DNA of 64,000 bases from an uncultured Oscillospiraceae bacterium (GCA_934661135.1 CAKUJA010000001.1:16163-80162), one strand, 5' to 3'; positions 50,625 to 59,636 are shown, counted from the stretch's first letter. Program-made: numbers and translations. Notes: generated by a model from the sequence alone, not told the origin.

Positions 50625-51149
50625 ATGGAAAATGAAGTTTTGCGCTGCATCCGGACGCGCCGCAGCGTCCGCGCCTACCGGCCCGATCCCATCGCGCCGG
50701 ACACGCTGCGGGCGATTGTCGAAGCCGGCACCTGGGCGGCTTCCGGCCACGGCTGGCAGCCGGTCAAAATCGTTGTTCTGCAAAATCCGACGGAAATCGC
50801 AGAACTGGAGCGCATGAATGCCGCCGTGCTCGGCAATCCCGATGCCCACCCGTTCTATGGCGCCCCGGTGGTCTGCGTCGTGCTGGCCGATCCGGAGCGG
50901 TATACCTGCGTGGAGGATGCGTCGCTCGTGATGGGCAACCTGATGCTCGCCGCGCACAGCCTCGGCGTCGCAAGCTGTTGGATCCACCGCGCCCGCGAGG
51001 AGTTCGACAGTCCCGCAGGCAAAGCCCTGCTGCAAAAGTGGGGCGTGGACGAGCGATGCATCGGCGTCGGCCACTGCATCCTCGGCTATGCCGCCGGCGA
51101 TCCGCCCGCGCCCAAACCCCGCAAAGAAGATTTTATTTTGTACCGATAA
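50625..51149 (+). CDS. Nitroreductase-family protein
   Basis: 174 residues. IRTRRSVRAYRPDPIAPDTL and TWAASGHGWQPVKIVVL near the N-terminus contact FMN; GVASCWIHRAREEF and VGHCILGYAAGDPP complete the fold. Acts as a FMN-dependent NAD(P)H oxidoreductase on unknown substrates. The ATG at 50625 follows AAAGGAG; the open frame upstream runs through repeat R2C and is not coding. Cotranscription with the small gene after it is likely. Confidence 0.88.
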   Translation: MENEVLRCIRTRRSVRAYRPDPIAPDTLRAIVEAGTWAASGHGWQPVKIVVLQNPTEIAELERMNAAVLGNPDAHPFYGAPVVCVVLADPERYTCVEDASLVMGNLMLAAHSLGVASCWIHRAREEFDSPAGKALLQKWGVDERCIGVGHCILGYAAGDPPAPKPRKEDFILYR

Positions 51150-51170
51150 TCAAGAAAGGACGAACCAACT

Positions 51171-51338
51171 ATGAAAAAAGCAATCAAAGGTCTGTTGAAG
51201 CTGATCGGCGCGATCATGGTCGCCGCCGGCGCCGTGCTGGTTGTCGTGAGCTACGTCGACGAACTGAAGGCGCTGTTTGAAAAATGCAAAACTGCCTGCT
51301 GCCGCCGTCGCTGTGAATGTGACGACTGGGACGAGTAA
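51171..51338 (+). CDS. Small membrane protein with Cys-rich tail
   Basis: 55 residues: basic start MKKAIKGLLK, one membrane helix (LIGAIMVAAGAVLVVVSYV), an amphipathic stretch and the tail CKTACCRRRCECDDWDE with five cysteines. AAAGGA lies 10 nt before the ATG and a strong terminator follows 18 bp later. No family recognised; it may be a metal-binding or redox peptide. Confidence 0.75.
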   Translation: MKKAIKGLLKLIGAIMVAAGAVLVVVSYVDELKALFEKCKTACCRRRCECDDWDE

Positions 51339-51355
51339 TCCCTCCCATACAAAGC

Positions 51356-51385
51356 ACCCCCGCCGTTCTTTCGAACAGCGGGGGT
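51356..51385 (+). terminator. Terminator after the small membrane gene
   Basis: ACCCCCGC and GCGGGGGT, with GTTC/GAAC inside, then CGTTTTT. Confidence 0.85.
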
Positions 51386-51390
51386 CGTTT

Positions 51391-52509
51391 TTACCCTTTC
51401 AGTGTTGCCTTCGCCTTCAATAGCGCGTCGCGCAGCGCGTACACATCGCCCTCCTCGTTCTCCGCCGAGAACGACACGCGCACCGATCCGTCAATCACGG
51501 CCGACGGCAGCTTCATCGCCTCGAGCACATGGCTCCGGTGCCCCTTCGAGCAGGCCGACCCGGCCGAGATGTAAATTCCCTCCGATTGCAGGCAGTTGAT
51601 AATCCCCTGCGACCGCACGCCGGGCAGCGCGAGATTCACAATATGCGGAGCCTCCTGCTTCCCGATCAGCAACAGTCCGGGCACCTCCGGCAGAATTGCC
51701 CGCGCCAGATCGCGCAGCCGCGCCATTTTCGCGATCTCTGCCGCCGCGTCCGTCGCGGCCACGGCCGCGCCGAAGGCGCAGATCCCCGGCATATTCTCGG
51801 TTCCGGAGCGGAAATTGCCCTCCTGCCCGCCGCCGTGGATAAATGCCGGCAGCGGCAGACCGGGGCGGATGTAGAGCGCGCCGACGCCCTTCGGCCCGTG
51901 AACCTTGTGCCCCGAAATGGAGATAAGGTCGGCACCCAGCGCCTTCGCCCTGAACGGCACCTTTAAGAATCCCTGCACGGCGTCCGTGTGAAACAGCGCC
52001 AGCGGCGACAGCCGCCGCGTCGCGCGCACCATGTCCGCAATCGGCATAACCGCGCCGGACTCGTTGTTGACCATCATCACGGACACCAAAATCGTGTCCG
52101 GCCGCAGCGCAGCTTTTAAGGTCTCAACCGAAACAAATCCGGTCTCGTCCGGCTGCAAATATGTCACCTCAAACCCCTGCGCCTCAAGCTGCTGCATCGG
52201 GTGCAGCACGGCGTGGTGCTCTACGGCGGTCGTCACGATGTGCTTCCCGCGCTTGCCAAGCCGCTTTGCCGCGGAGAAAATGGCCCAGTTGTCGGCCTCC
52301 GTGCCGCCGGAGGTGAAAAATACGCGCTCCGGCTCCGCGCCGAGTGCCTGCGCCACCTGCGTCCGGGCGGTTTTCAGCCGGTGCGCCGCGTCCATGCCGG
52401 GGCGGTAGACCGCCGACGGGTTGAACCAGCAGTCCGTCAGCAGCTCATTCATCGCCGCGACGCAGGCGCCGTTCGGCCGTGTCGTCGCGGAATTGTCCAA
52501 ATAAATCAT
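51391..52509 (-). CDS. Cysteine desulfurase (NifS/IscS-like)
   Basis: PLP enzyme removing sulfur from cysteine for Fe-S clusters and thio-tRNAs. 372 residues: MIYLDNSATT, AVEHHAVL (His), PLP-binding Lys202 in SGHKVHGPKG, and the mobile-loop nucleophile Cys320 in SAGSACSKGH. The residue context of the loop fits group I (NifS/IscS) enzymes. The ATG at 52509 with AAGGG upstream is preferred over one 6 nt earlier. It follows mnmE by 10 bp, which links it to tRNA wobble modification. Confidence 0.93.
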   Translation of the reverse strand: MIYLDNSATTRPNGACVAAMNELLTDCWFNPSAVYRPGMDAAHRLKTARTQVAQALGAEPERVFFTSGGTEADNWAIFSAAKRLGKRGKHIVTTAVEHHAVLHPMQQLEAQGFEVTYLQPDETGFVSVETLKAALRPDTILVSVMMVNNESGAVMPIADMVRATRRLSPLALFHTDAVQGFLKVPFRAKALGADLISISGHKVHGPKGVGALYIRPGLPLPAFIHGGGQEGNFRSGTENMPGICAFGAAVAATDAAAEIAKMARLRDLARAILPEVPGLLLIGKQEAPHIVNLALPGVRSQGIINCLQSEGIYISAGSACSKGHRSHVLEAMKLPSAVIDGSVRVSFSAENEEGDVYALRDALLKAKATLKG

Positions 52510-52519
52510 AGTCATTCCC

Positions 52520-53893
52520 TTATTTCCCAACGCAGAAGCGTTCAAAGATCCGATTGGTGATGTCCTCACGCATTGTGCGGCCTGTGACCTCGCCGAGCGC
52601 CAGCATCGCCGCCTCCACGTCGACGAGCACGGCGTCGGGCGTCAGACCGGCCTGCATCGACTGCTGCGCCAGCCGCAGACTGTCGCGTGCCCGGACAATG
52701 GCGTCCGCCTGCCGCGCGTTCGTCAGCAGCGAGCCGTCGCACGGCGTCTCGTCGGCAAATACCATGTCGAGCGCCTGCTCCAGCAACTCCATCCCATCGC
52801 CGGTCTTGGCCGAAACCGGGACGACATATTGAAACGGCAGCTCGGACGGATCGAGAACCAATCCGAGGTCAGCCTTGTTCAGCAGTACGATGCACTCCCG
52901 CGCGCCGAGCGCCGCGTCCATCGCGTCCTGATCCTCCGGCGTAAGCGGCTTGCTCCCGTCGATCACAAACAGCGCAAGGTCGGCTTCCTGCGCGGCGGTA
53001 AGACTCCGCTCCACGCCCATCCGCTCAATCCGGTCGTCCGTCTCGCGGATGCCCGCCGTGTCGAGCAGCCGCAGCAGATGCCGTCCCAGTCGGACGGACT
53101 GCTCCACGGCGTCGCGTGTCGTGCCGGGAAGGTCGGTGACAATCACCCGCTCAAACCCCGCAAGGCAGTTGAGCAGGCTCGATTTTCCCGCGTTCGGACT
53201 GCCGAGAATCGCGGCGGAAAGGCCGTCCTTCACGATGCGCCCGCGGTGGCAGGTCGCGAGCAGACGGTTCAGCGCCCTTGCGTCATCCTCCAGCGTTCCT
53301 GCGAACTGCGCCAGCTCAAACGGGTCGATGTCCTCGTCCGGGTAGTCCAGAACGGCGTGGAAATGCGCCAGAATATCCACCAGATTGTCATAAATCGGGT
53401 CAATTTTTCGCAAAATCGCGCCCGCAAGCTGCCCGGCGGCGTTCGCCGCCGCGTCTGCGGTCTCGGCGTCAATCAGGTCGATCACGGCCTCCGCCTGCGT
53501 CAGATCCATCTGCCCGTTTAAGAACGCGCGGCGCGTAAATTCGCCCGGCCCGGCCTGCCGGAACCCGACGGCGAACAGTGCCTCCAGACCTGCGGTCAGC
53601 GCGGCGGGGGAGCCGTGGCATTGAAATTCCGCGGTGTCCTCGCCGGTGTACGAGTGCGGCGCATGGGAAACGAACGCCATGCAGTGGTCAATCGGCCGTC
53701 CGGCCGCATCGTGCAGCGTCCCAAGCATGAGCCTGCGATCCTCCGCCGCACCGAGCGGCTTGCCGTCCGCGCGCGTAAAGACCTTCCCCGCCAGCTCGAT
53801 GCACCCCTCGCCCGACAGACGCAGAATCCCAATACCGCTCCGGCCGTGGCCGGTTGCAATCGCGGCAATCGGGCGTCCCATTGTTACTGCCAT
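52520..53893 (-). CDS. mnmE: MnmE, tRNA modification GTPase
   Basis: With MnmG adds carboxymethylaminomethyl groups to wobble uridine. 457 residues: N-terminal tetrahydrofolate-binding domain (HAPHSYTGEDTAEFQCHGSP), helical domain, and inserted G domain with GSPNAGKSS, DLPGTTRDAVEQ, DTAG and NKAD. It ends in the invariant FCVGK. The ATG at 53893, with AGGGATGG upstream, overlaps alr by 10 nt. mnmE normally sits beside the rpmH-jag cluster, here about 24 kb away. Confidence 0.95.
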   Translation of the reverse strand: MAVTMGRPIAAIATGHGRSGIGILRLSGEGCIELAGKVFTRADGKPLGAAEDRRLMLGTLHDAAGRPIDHCMAFVSHAPHSYTGEDTAEFQCHGSPAALTAGLEALFAVGFRQAGPGEFTRRAFLNGQMDLTQAEAVIDLIDAETADAAANAAGQLAGAILRKIDPIYDNLVDILAHFHAVLDYPDEDIDPFELAQFAGTLEDDARALNRLLATCHRGRIVKDGLSAAILGSPNAGKSSLLNCLAGFERVIVTDLPGTTRDAVEQSVRLGRHLLRLLDTAGIRETDDRIERMGVERSLTAAQEADLALFVIDGSKPLTPEDQDAMDAALGARECIVLLNKADLGLVLDPSELPFQYVVPVSAKTGDGMELLEQALDMVFADETPCDGSLLTNARQADAIVRARDSLRLAQQSMQAGLTPDAVLVDVEAAMLALGEVTGRTMREDITNRIFERFCVGK

Positions 53894-54969
53894 TCCACGT
53901 CCATCCCTTTCTGCATCAGCGGATTGATTTCCACCCGCGCCGGGTCGCCGAGCGAGCACTGAATGCCGCTGACGTCCGCAGCCGTGTGCAGCATTCCGAT
54001 GTGGCCGAGCACCTTGCAGCGCTTGCCGTTGATCGTCACATAGTAGGCTCTGCCAAAGAGCATCGTGTGCAGATTTGCGGCGATGCCGCGCAAGCAGTCG
54101 CGGAAGCGGAACAGATCGTTGCCCATCTCGCAGCCGAAGCCGTTGTACCAGCCGACGGGCAAAATCGCCACGCGCGTCGGCTTCCGCGCCTTCCATCCCG
54201 CGCCATATCCCGTCGTGTGCCCCTTGGGGAGCCACTTAAGCTCCTCCACCTGCGTCTGGCAGTAGCCGACGCGTTTGAGTCCGTGCCCGCCGTGGACGCG
54301 CCCCAGCAGCGCCGAGCCAACGCGCACGGCGTCCATTGCCGCGCCCGAAAAGTGCAGCACGCCCGAGGAGTTGAGGATGTGCGCCATCCCCGGTTCAATG
54401 CCCGCGTCGCGCAGCGCGGCGAGCACGCGCTGAAATGCTTCAATCTGCGCTCGCGTGGCCTTCTTGTCGCAGAATGCCGAGTGCAGGTGCGTATAAATGC
54501 CGGTCACATGGATCGTGTCCATGTAGTGGTAGACCGGCGTGATCTTCTCCAGCTCCTCCGGCAAAAAGCCGTAGCGCCCCATGCCGGTGTCGATCTTGAT
54601 GTGCGCCTCAGCGGTCACGCCCGTCTGCGCGGCAAGTCCTGCGAGGACGGACGCGTCCTCCGTGCTCGAAAGCGTGAAAATCACGTGCAGCGGCAAAAGC
54701 TGCGTGATCTCGTCGGCGTCCGCCGTCGGCTGAAGCATCAAAATCGGCTCCGTCTCAAAGCCGCCCTCGCGCAGCGCCTTTGCCTCGGCAATCTCCGTCA
54801 CGGCAAAGTGGTCAAGGCCGGCATCCCGGCAGGTCTCGGCCACCGGCAGCAGGCCAAGTCCGTAGCCGTTGCCCTTGAGCACGGCCCAGATCACGGCGCT
54901 GCCCGCCTTTTTTTGCATCACCTGAATATTGTTTTGAATCAGTTCGCGCTCCACCAGATAGCGTTTCAT
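53884..54969 (-). CDS. alr: Alanine racemase
   Basis: Makes D-alanine for peptidoglycan. 361 residues, with PLP-binding Lys32 in AVLKGNGYG (commonly K-A-N-A-Y-G), HIKIDTGMGRYGF, and catalytic Tyr255 in TTGYGAGW. The FemAB-like gene lies 12 bp upstream and mnmE overlaps downstream. The substitutions around Lys32 (GNG for ANA) mark a divergent subgroup, so related racemase specificity such as serine cannot be excluded. Confidence 0.9.
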   Translation of the reverse strand: MKRYLVERELIQNNIQVMQKKAGSAVIWAVLKGNGYGLGLLPVAETCRDAGLDHFAVTEIAEAKALREGGFETEPILMLQPTADADEITQLLPLHVIFTLSSTEDASVLAGLAAQTGVTAEAHIKIDTGMGRYGFLPEELEKITPVYHYMDTIHVTGIYTHLHSAFCDKKATRAQIEAFQRVLAALRDAGIEPGMAHILNSSGVLHFSGAAMDAVRVGSALLGRVHGGHGLKRVGYCQTQVEELKWLPKGHTTGYGAGWKARKPTRVAILPVGWYNGFGCEMGNDLFRFRDCLRGIAANLHTMLFGRAYYVTINGKRCKVLGHIGMLHTAADVSGIQCSLGDPARVEINPLMQKGMDVEWQ

Positions 54970-54981
54970 GCGAATCCTCCG

Positions 54982-56046
54982 TTATTTGCCCCGGTTTTTG
55001 ATGAGGTAGATCTGCTTGCGCACTTCCTTAAAGACGTTTGTTCCGTGCTCCACGGCCCAGTAGATCGCGGGGTTCAGCACGAGATCCATCTCGCCGACAA
55101 ACTCCGTAAACTCGCCGCCGAAGCCCTGCTTGAAACGGAACAGGCCATAGAGCGGGTTGTCCTCCGATACGTCGCCGCTCACACCGCGGAAGTCATACAC
55201 GCGGCACCCTTTTTCCACTGCCCACTGGATCATGCTCCATTGCAGCAGATAGTTCGGCATCAGGTTGCGGTGCTCGTTGCTCGAAGCGCCGTAGAGATAC
55301 CAGACCTTGTCGCCGTACCAGATCGCGAGCGTGCCCGCAATCGGCGTCCCCTCCGGGTCAAATGCCATATAGAGCCGCGCGTGCTCGCCGAGGTTGTCGA
55401 GCATCGCGGAGAAATACTCGGGTTTGCGTGTGACGAAGCCGTCGCGCACGCCGGTCGTCAGCATGAGGTCGGCGAACGCGGGCACCATTTCCTTCCCACA
55501 GATCTTCACCGTCACGCCCTTGCGCGTGGCCAGGCGGATGTTGTAGCGCCATTTCTGGTGGAACCCCGCCATGATCTCATCCTCGGTCTTGCCCTCGATG
55601 TTCAGGCGAAAGACGTAGCGCGGCTGGATGGCCTCGAAGTTTTTTCCGCCCTCCTTGCCCCGGAAGCCAAAGCTGCGGAGCATCTCGGCAAAGGCCGTGT
55701 CGGACGACGGCACATCCGGGTCAATCTTGATGACGTAGGCTTTCTTCTGCTTCGCCAGCGCCTTCGCACCCTCCAAAAGCTGCGCGAACGTCTCCCGGTC
55801 GTCCAGGTCGCAGACCGGCGCGCGGCAGCCGTACATCAGCGTTCGCCCAATTCCCGGCACCTTCCGCGTCATCAGCGCCATCGTTCCGCGGATACGCCCG
55901 TCCGCGCCGCGCACAGCGACAGCGTCCCAGTCCCACATCGGCTTCTGCTTGCTCCAGAGCCAGCTCTGGGCAAAGTTGCCCTTCGGGTGCGACTGGACAA
56001 ACGCCTCATATTCCGGGAGCTTCTCCTTTGTGATGATCTCGTACAT
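54982..56046 (-). CDS. FemAB-family peptidyltransferase (peptidoglycan interpeptide bridge)
   Basis: 354 residues with two GNAT-like halves and the FemX/FemAB features: NFAQSWLWSKQKPMWDWDAVAV, then FHQKWRYNIRLATRKGVTV, and YLLQWSMIQWAVEKGCRVYDFRG. It transfers an amino acid from aminoacyl-tRNA to lipid II. Directly upstream of alr, so cell-wall function is supported. Which residue it adds is unknown. Confidence 0.9.
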   Translation of the reverse strand: MYEIITKEKLPEYEAFVQSHPKGNFAQSWLWSKQKPMWDWDAVAVRGADGRIRGTMALMTRKVPGIGRTLMYGCRAPVCDLDDRETFAQLLEGAKALAKQKKAYVIKIDPDVPSSDTAFAEMLRSFGFRGKEGGKNFEAIQPRYVFRLNIEGKTEDEIMAGFHQKWRYNIRLATRKGVTVKICGKEMVPAFADLMLTTGVRDGFVTRKPEYFSAMLDNLGEHARLYMAFDPEGTPIAGTLAIWYGDKVWYLYGASSNEHRNLMPNYLLQWSMIQWAVEKGCRVYDFRGVSGDVSEDNPLYGLFRFKQGFGGEFTEFVGEMDLVLNPAIYWAVEHGTNVFKEVRKQIYLIKNRGK

Positions 56047-56122
56047 ATTCCTTCACCTGTTACTTCGTAATAATCCTATTCTGTCCGTTCAGTGTAGCAT
56101 AATCCGTCTGGATATGCAATGC

Positions 56123-56146
56123 AAAAGGCCCCGGGCGGGGCCTTTT
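56123..56146 (-). terminator. Terminator after the DUF2207 gene
   Basis: AAAAGGCCCCG and CGGGGCCTTTT pair; on the minus strand a short T-run closes the stem. Confidence 0.75.
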
Positions 56147-56150
56147 ACGG

Positions 56151-57821
56151 TCAATAGCGAATCGAAAAATCCAGCAGCGTCAGCGTCTCCTGAAGCTTTT
56201 CATAGAAGCCGAGCGCCGTCCGCGGCAAATTCGGCTCGTCGTACCACTCGCAGGGCTCCAACTCCGTCTCGCCGAACTTCTTGGAAAAACGCACGCCAAG
56301 ACCCATGGCCTCCGCGTAGGGAAGCATCCGGTAAAAAAACTGTGGGTCACGGCTTGTGCGCGTCTGTAGCTGTGCCTCCGACGCACGCAGCAAAAACCGG
56401 CGGAATCCGAAAATCTGTCCCAGCAGCCGGTTGCCCGCCGGACTGCGCTTGCCGCCGTAGCGCGTCAGCGCGCCGGTCAAAACGCTGAGACCGACGGCCA
56501 GCAGCATCATCAAAAACGTTCCGCTCAAATTTCCGAGCAGCAGCATCGCCGCGCCGCAAAGACCGCCGAGCGCCAGCGACACGGTGCTGCGCAGATACCA
56601 GCGGATGGCCGCGCGCTGCACAAAAACGCTTGCGGCCGCGCCGAGGAAAAAGCTGAGAATCAGGAAAAACCACCGCAGCGGAATCACCGGCAGCAGCAAG
56701 CTTACGGCACTCAGCGCAGCGATGCCGCAACAGCCGCAGCACAGCGCACGCATCACCAAAACGTTGCCGCTGTCTCTGGCGTAAAGCCGCCGCGACCAAT
56801 AGCGGCCAAGCGCATTCATAGCGCTTTTTGCCGTATTTTTATAATGTATGCTCGCCCCGTCGCACCGATCGCTTTTGGCAAATAGTGCGCGAAACAACTT
56901 GCGCTCTAAAGTGCGGCGTTCATTACCCATGGACATTAGTTGGCGCAGACAGATATGTCCTTGGGGGTCAACTTCGATGCTCAGATAGCCAAGCGCGGCC
57001 CAGTGGCAGAGCAGCATATTAAAGCTTGGGCGGCTGCCGGCCAGCAAAAACGGCAAATCGCAGGGGAGGACGGAGTCTGGCGGCAGGGTGCGGCTGGATG
57101 CGGCAATTTGCGGACTGCGCAGCGCCAGCGCCCAGTAGATTAGCGCCAATGCCGCAAACAGAAGGCAGCAAGCCGTGGCCAGCCAGTTGGCCGACCAGCC
57201 GGAGTAGGTGCCGGAGAAATAGCGGCTGCCGAGTGCCATGGTCATGGTCAGCGATTCGTGGTCTTTCAGCGTGGTGTCTAGCTCGCCGCGGAACACAGAG
57301 CCTTGCCGGACGGCTGTCATGTAATCTTCGATCACGTCGCCGTAATACCCGCTGGCGAAGGACGGAACCGTCTCGATGTCCTTCGGCATGGTCACGGTAT
57401 AGCTGAAATGTTCAATCGGGTAGGCCCATTTCGGGCAGAGCAGGGGGAGCGTGAGCGTCTGTACGCCGTCAGTTTCGCTGACAAGACCGCTGAGCGTATA
57501 GGTGACGGTAAACGTCCGTGTGCCGGAGAAGCCGGTGTCGCTATTGATTGTCAGCACGGTATATCCATCTTCCACCGACTTTTTTGTGGAATACCCGGCG
57601 ACCGCGCCTTTTTTTGCGTTTACGCCGAGCGGGACGGTCAAGCTCTGCTCAATGCCGTAGAATTCGATGCTTATGGTTTGCGTGATCTGGCAGGAACCCG
57701 AGGGGGATACCAGACAATCTGTCCGCAGATCCGTGATTGTGGTACTGTCGGCAGCCAGTGCGACAGTGGTCAGAAGCAGCAGCGTGGCCAACAGGAGAAT
57801 TAGTCGTTTAATTGCGCTCAC
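56151..57821 (-). CDS. DUF2207-type membrane protein
   Basis: 556 residues. A signal peptide (LILLLATLLLLTTVALAA) leads into an extracellular beta-rich domain of about 190 residues typical of DUF2207, a membrane helix near 215-235, a cytosolic stretch, two more helical pairs (about 355-395 and 415-445), and a cytosolic tail with ASEAQLQTRTSRDPQFFYRMLPYAEAMGLG, a recurring ending in this family. Function unknown. The GTG start is weakly supported: GAGGTG overlaps it, so an unusual downstream start is possible. Confidence 0.8.
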   Translation of the reverse strand: MSAIKRLILLLATLLLLTTVALAADSTTITDLRTDCLVSPSGSCQITQTISIEFYGIEQSLTVPLGVNAKKGAVAGYSTKKSVEDGYTVLTINSDTGFSGTRTFTVTYTLSGLVSETDGVQTLTLPLLCPKWAYPIEHFSYTVTMPKDIETVPSFASGYYGDVIEDYMTAVRQGSVFRGELDTTLKDHESLTMTMALGSRYFSGTYSGWSANWLATACCLLFAALALIYWALALRSPQIAASSRTLPPDSVLPCDLPFLLAGSRPSFNMLLCHWAALGYLSIEVDPQGHICLRQLMSMGNERRTLERKLFRALFAKSDRCDGASIHYKNTAKSAMNALGRYWSRRLYARDSGNVLVMRALCCGCCGIAALSAVSLLLPVIPLRWFFLILSFFLGAAASVFVQRAAIRWYLRSTVSLALGGLCGAAMLLLGNLSGTFLMMLLAVGLSVLTGALTRYGGKRSPAGNRLLGQIFGFRRFLLRASEAQLQTRTSRDPQFFYRMLPYAEAMGLGVRFSKKFGETELEPCEWYDEPNLPRTALGFYEKLQETLTLLDFSIRY

Positions 57822-57924
57822 CTCATTGGAGATAGAATTCTAAGGAAGTTAAAAACCAAAATCATCCCTAAAATAGCACAGAATGTCAAAAAATGCAACT
57901 CATACGGCGCAAAAGCGACCAATT

Positions 57925-58056
57925 TTAGCTGGAAAGATAGCCTTTGCTCCAGGCGCACATGGCTTCAGGCACGGGAACCATGCTTCTGCCGAATTCGCTC
58001 AGGGTATTTTCCACTTTTGGAGGAACAACTTTGGTAGTATCTGAGAAGAATTGCAT
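57925..58056 (-). pseudogene. HxlR-family regulator, C-terminal remnant
   Basis: The last 43 codons read ...VVPPKVENTLSEFGRSMVPV then PEAMCAWSKGYLSS, a clear match to the end of HxlR winged-helix regulators (pattern VPPkVEYSLTelGrsLipvl). The N-terminal 60-70 residues with the DNA-recognition helix are missing; upstream DNA is unrelated and leads into R2B. This is a decayed gene. The remaining 630 bp between the DUF2207 and DUF362 genes hold this remnant, R2B and a terminator. Confidence 0.75.
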
Positions 58057-58186
58057 ACTTGTGCTTTTTGGAATATCAGTTACAATTATATCATAAAGAA
58101 CTGCGGCAGACAAGCGCTGCCGTGTGTGGAGAAAGGATGAACAACTAAGGCATTTCCTGAACTTGCAAAGCAGCGTTATTCCGTCC

Positions 58187-58346
58187 GGCAGTATCAGAAA
58201 ACTCCTAATGTGACCGGCAGCGAGGAATTTTTGCGCTGAGCAAGACGTTTTTTTCGCAGGAATACTGACATATTTCAAGGAAAAATGGCGCGGCGCAGCG
58301 TGAACAGGCCCGCTGCCCGGGTGCGTCGGGAGTTTTCAGATACACC
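58187..58346 (-). mobile_element. R2B: MITE-like element near the HxlR remnant
   Basis: 160 bp, inverted relative to R2A. On the minus strand it starts GGTGTATCTGAAAACTCC and ends GGAGTTTTCTGATACTGCC, imperfect inverted ends. Interior blocks TTCCTTGAAATA, GTCAG, ATTCCTGCGAAAAA, CTCGCTGCC are shared with R2A. TAG precedes its left end as in R2A and R2C. Confidence 0.85.
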
Positions 58347-58398
58347 CTACGAAGCGCTCTGATTAAAGTACGGCTATAAAATCGTGCAATATCGATAA

Positions 58399-58436
58399 AA
58401 CGGAACAGGCATGACCAACGTCATGCCTGTTCCGTT
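58399..58436 (-). terminator. Terminator after the DUF362 gene
   Basis: AACGGAACAGGCATGAC pairs perfectly with its complement over 17 bp with loop CAAC; the minus strand ends in TTATCG. Confidence 0.75.
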
Positions 58437-58452
58437 TATAGGGCGTAATGCC

Positions 58453-59568
58453 TTATTTAATTGTAATCAGTTCATACTGGTCGGTGCCAAGGCCGAGCTT
58501 GATGCCGTGGACGATACCGGAGCGCCAGTCGGTGCCTGGATGGACGACATGGAAATGGTCGTGGTCGTGCTCATCCGCGTACGCTTCGGCAAGCTGGGAA
58601 TGCGGCAGCGCAGGCTGCTGGTTGACAGCATCGGCGCAGGCGACGTCGAGCGCAACCGGGTCAAACGAGGCGAACATACCAACGTCCGGAACAATCGGCA
58701 CATCGTTTTCCGCATGGCAGTCACAGTTCGGGGAGACGTCCGTCACGATGGAAATATGGAAGCAGGGACGGCCATCCACGACGGCTTTGGTATATTCTGC
58801 GATTTTGCGGTTGAGAATCGCGGATTTGCTGTCGCAGCTCGGCTGTACAGCGTCTTTTGGACAGATTGCCACGCAGCGGCCGCAGCCGACGCAGCGGGTA
58901 TGGTCAATTGTGCACTTCTTGTTCTCAATGATCGGGGCGTTATGGGCGCAGATCTTAGCGCACGCACCGCAGCCGACACAGAGAGTCTGGTTGACGAAGG
59001 GTTTTTCATCGGAATGCATATTCATTTTGCCGGCGCGCGAACCGCCGCCCATGCCGAGGTTCTTCAACGCACCGCCGAAGCCAGTGGATTCATGCCCTTT
59101 GAAATGGGTGAGGGAAATGACAATGTCTGCGTCCATCAGTGCGCGGCCAATCTTAGCCGTGGGACAGTATTGTGCCCCCTCGACCGGAACATCCACCTCG
59201 TCGCTGCCCTTCAGACCGTCGGCAATGATGACGTGGCAGCCTGTGGAGAACGGGGAGAAGCCGTTGGTATAGGCGGTGTCCATATGCTCGAGCGCGTGTT
59301 TACGGCTGCCGACATAGAGCGTGTTGCAGTCGGTCAGGAACGGCCGGCCGCCGAGTTCTTTGACGAGATCGGCCACGGTTTTTGCGTAGTTCGGGCGCAG
59401 GAAGGCCAGATTGCCGAGTTCGCCGAAGTGCAGCTTGATGGCGACAAACTTATCCTGAAAATCAATCTGATCCATGCCGGCCTTCAGCATCAGCTTGCGG
59501 AGCTTTTGCTGCTGGTTCAGGCCGGGATGACAGTGGAAGTCGGTAAAATATACTTTGCTGGCTTGCAT
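58453..59568 (-). CDS. DUF362 protein with two [4Fe-4S] ferredoxin motifs
   Basis: 371 residues. The DUF362 part (VAIKLHFGELGN, SLTHFKGHESTGFGGALKNLGMGGGSRAGK) encloses a bacterial ferredoxin insert near 187-245: CVGCGACAKIC-x3-AP and CVGCGRCVAICP, each with C-x2-C-x2-C-x3-C. Likely an electron-transfer or redox protein; similar proteins are widespread in anaerobes without known partner. The ATG at 59568 follows GGAGGC by 7 nt. Its -35 lies inside the 3' end of the next gene upstream. Confidence 0.87.
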   Translation of the reverse strand: MQASKVYFTDFHCHPGLNQQQKLRKLMLKAGMDQIDFQDKFVAIKLHFGELGNLAFLRPNYAKTVADLVKELGGRPFLTDCNTLYVGSRKHALEHMDTAYTNGFSPFSTGCHVIIADGLKGSDEVDVPVEGAQYCPTAKIGRALMDADIVISLTHFKGHESTGFGGALKNLGMGGGSRAGKMNMHSDEKPFVNQTLCVGCGACAKICAHNAPIIENKKCTIDHTRCVGCGRCVAICPKDAVQPSCDSKSAILNRKIAEYTKAVVDGRPCFHISIVTDVSPNCDCHAENDVPIVPDVGMFASFDPVALDVACADAVNQQPALPHSQLAEAYADEHDHDHFHVVHPGTDWRSGIVHGIKLGLGTDQYELITIK

Positions 59569-59607
59569 AGTCATGCCTCCATAATAATATAGTATATGTA
59601 TTATATT

Positions 59608-59636
59608 ATTTTAACAGACGGAACTTATGCCGTCAA
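59608..59636 (-). promoter_or_regulatory. Promoter of the DUF362 gene
   Basis: On the minus strand TTGACG (59636-59631), 17 bp, TAAAAT (59613-59608). AT-rich inverted repeats follow to the start. Confidence 0.6.
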
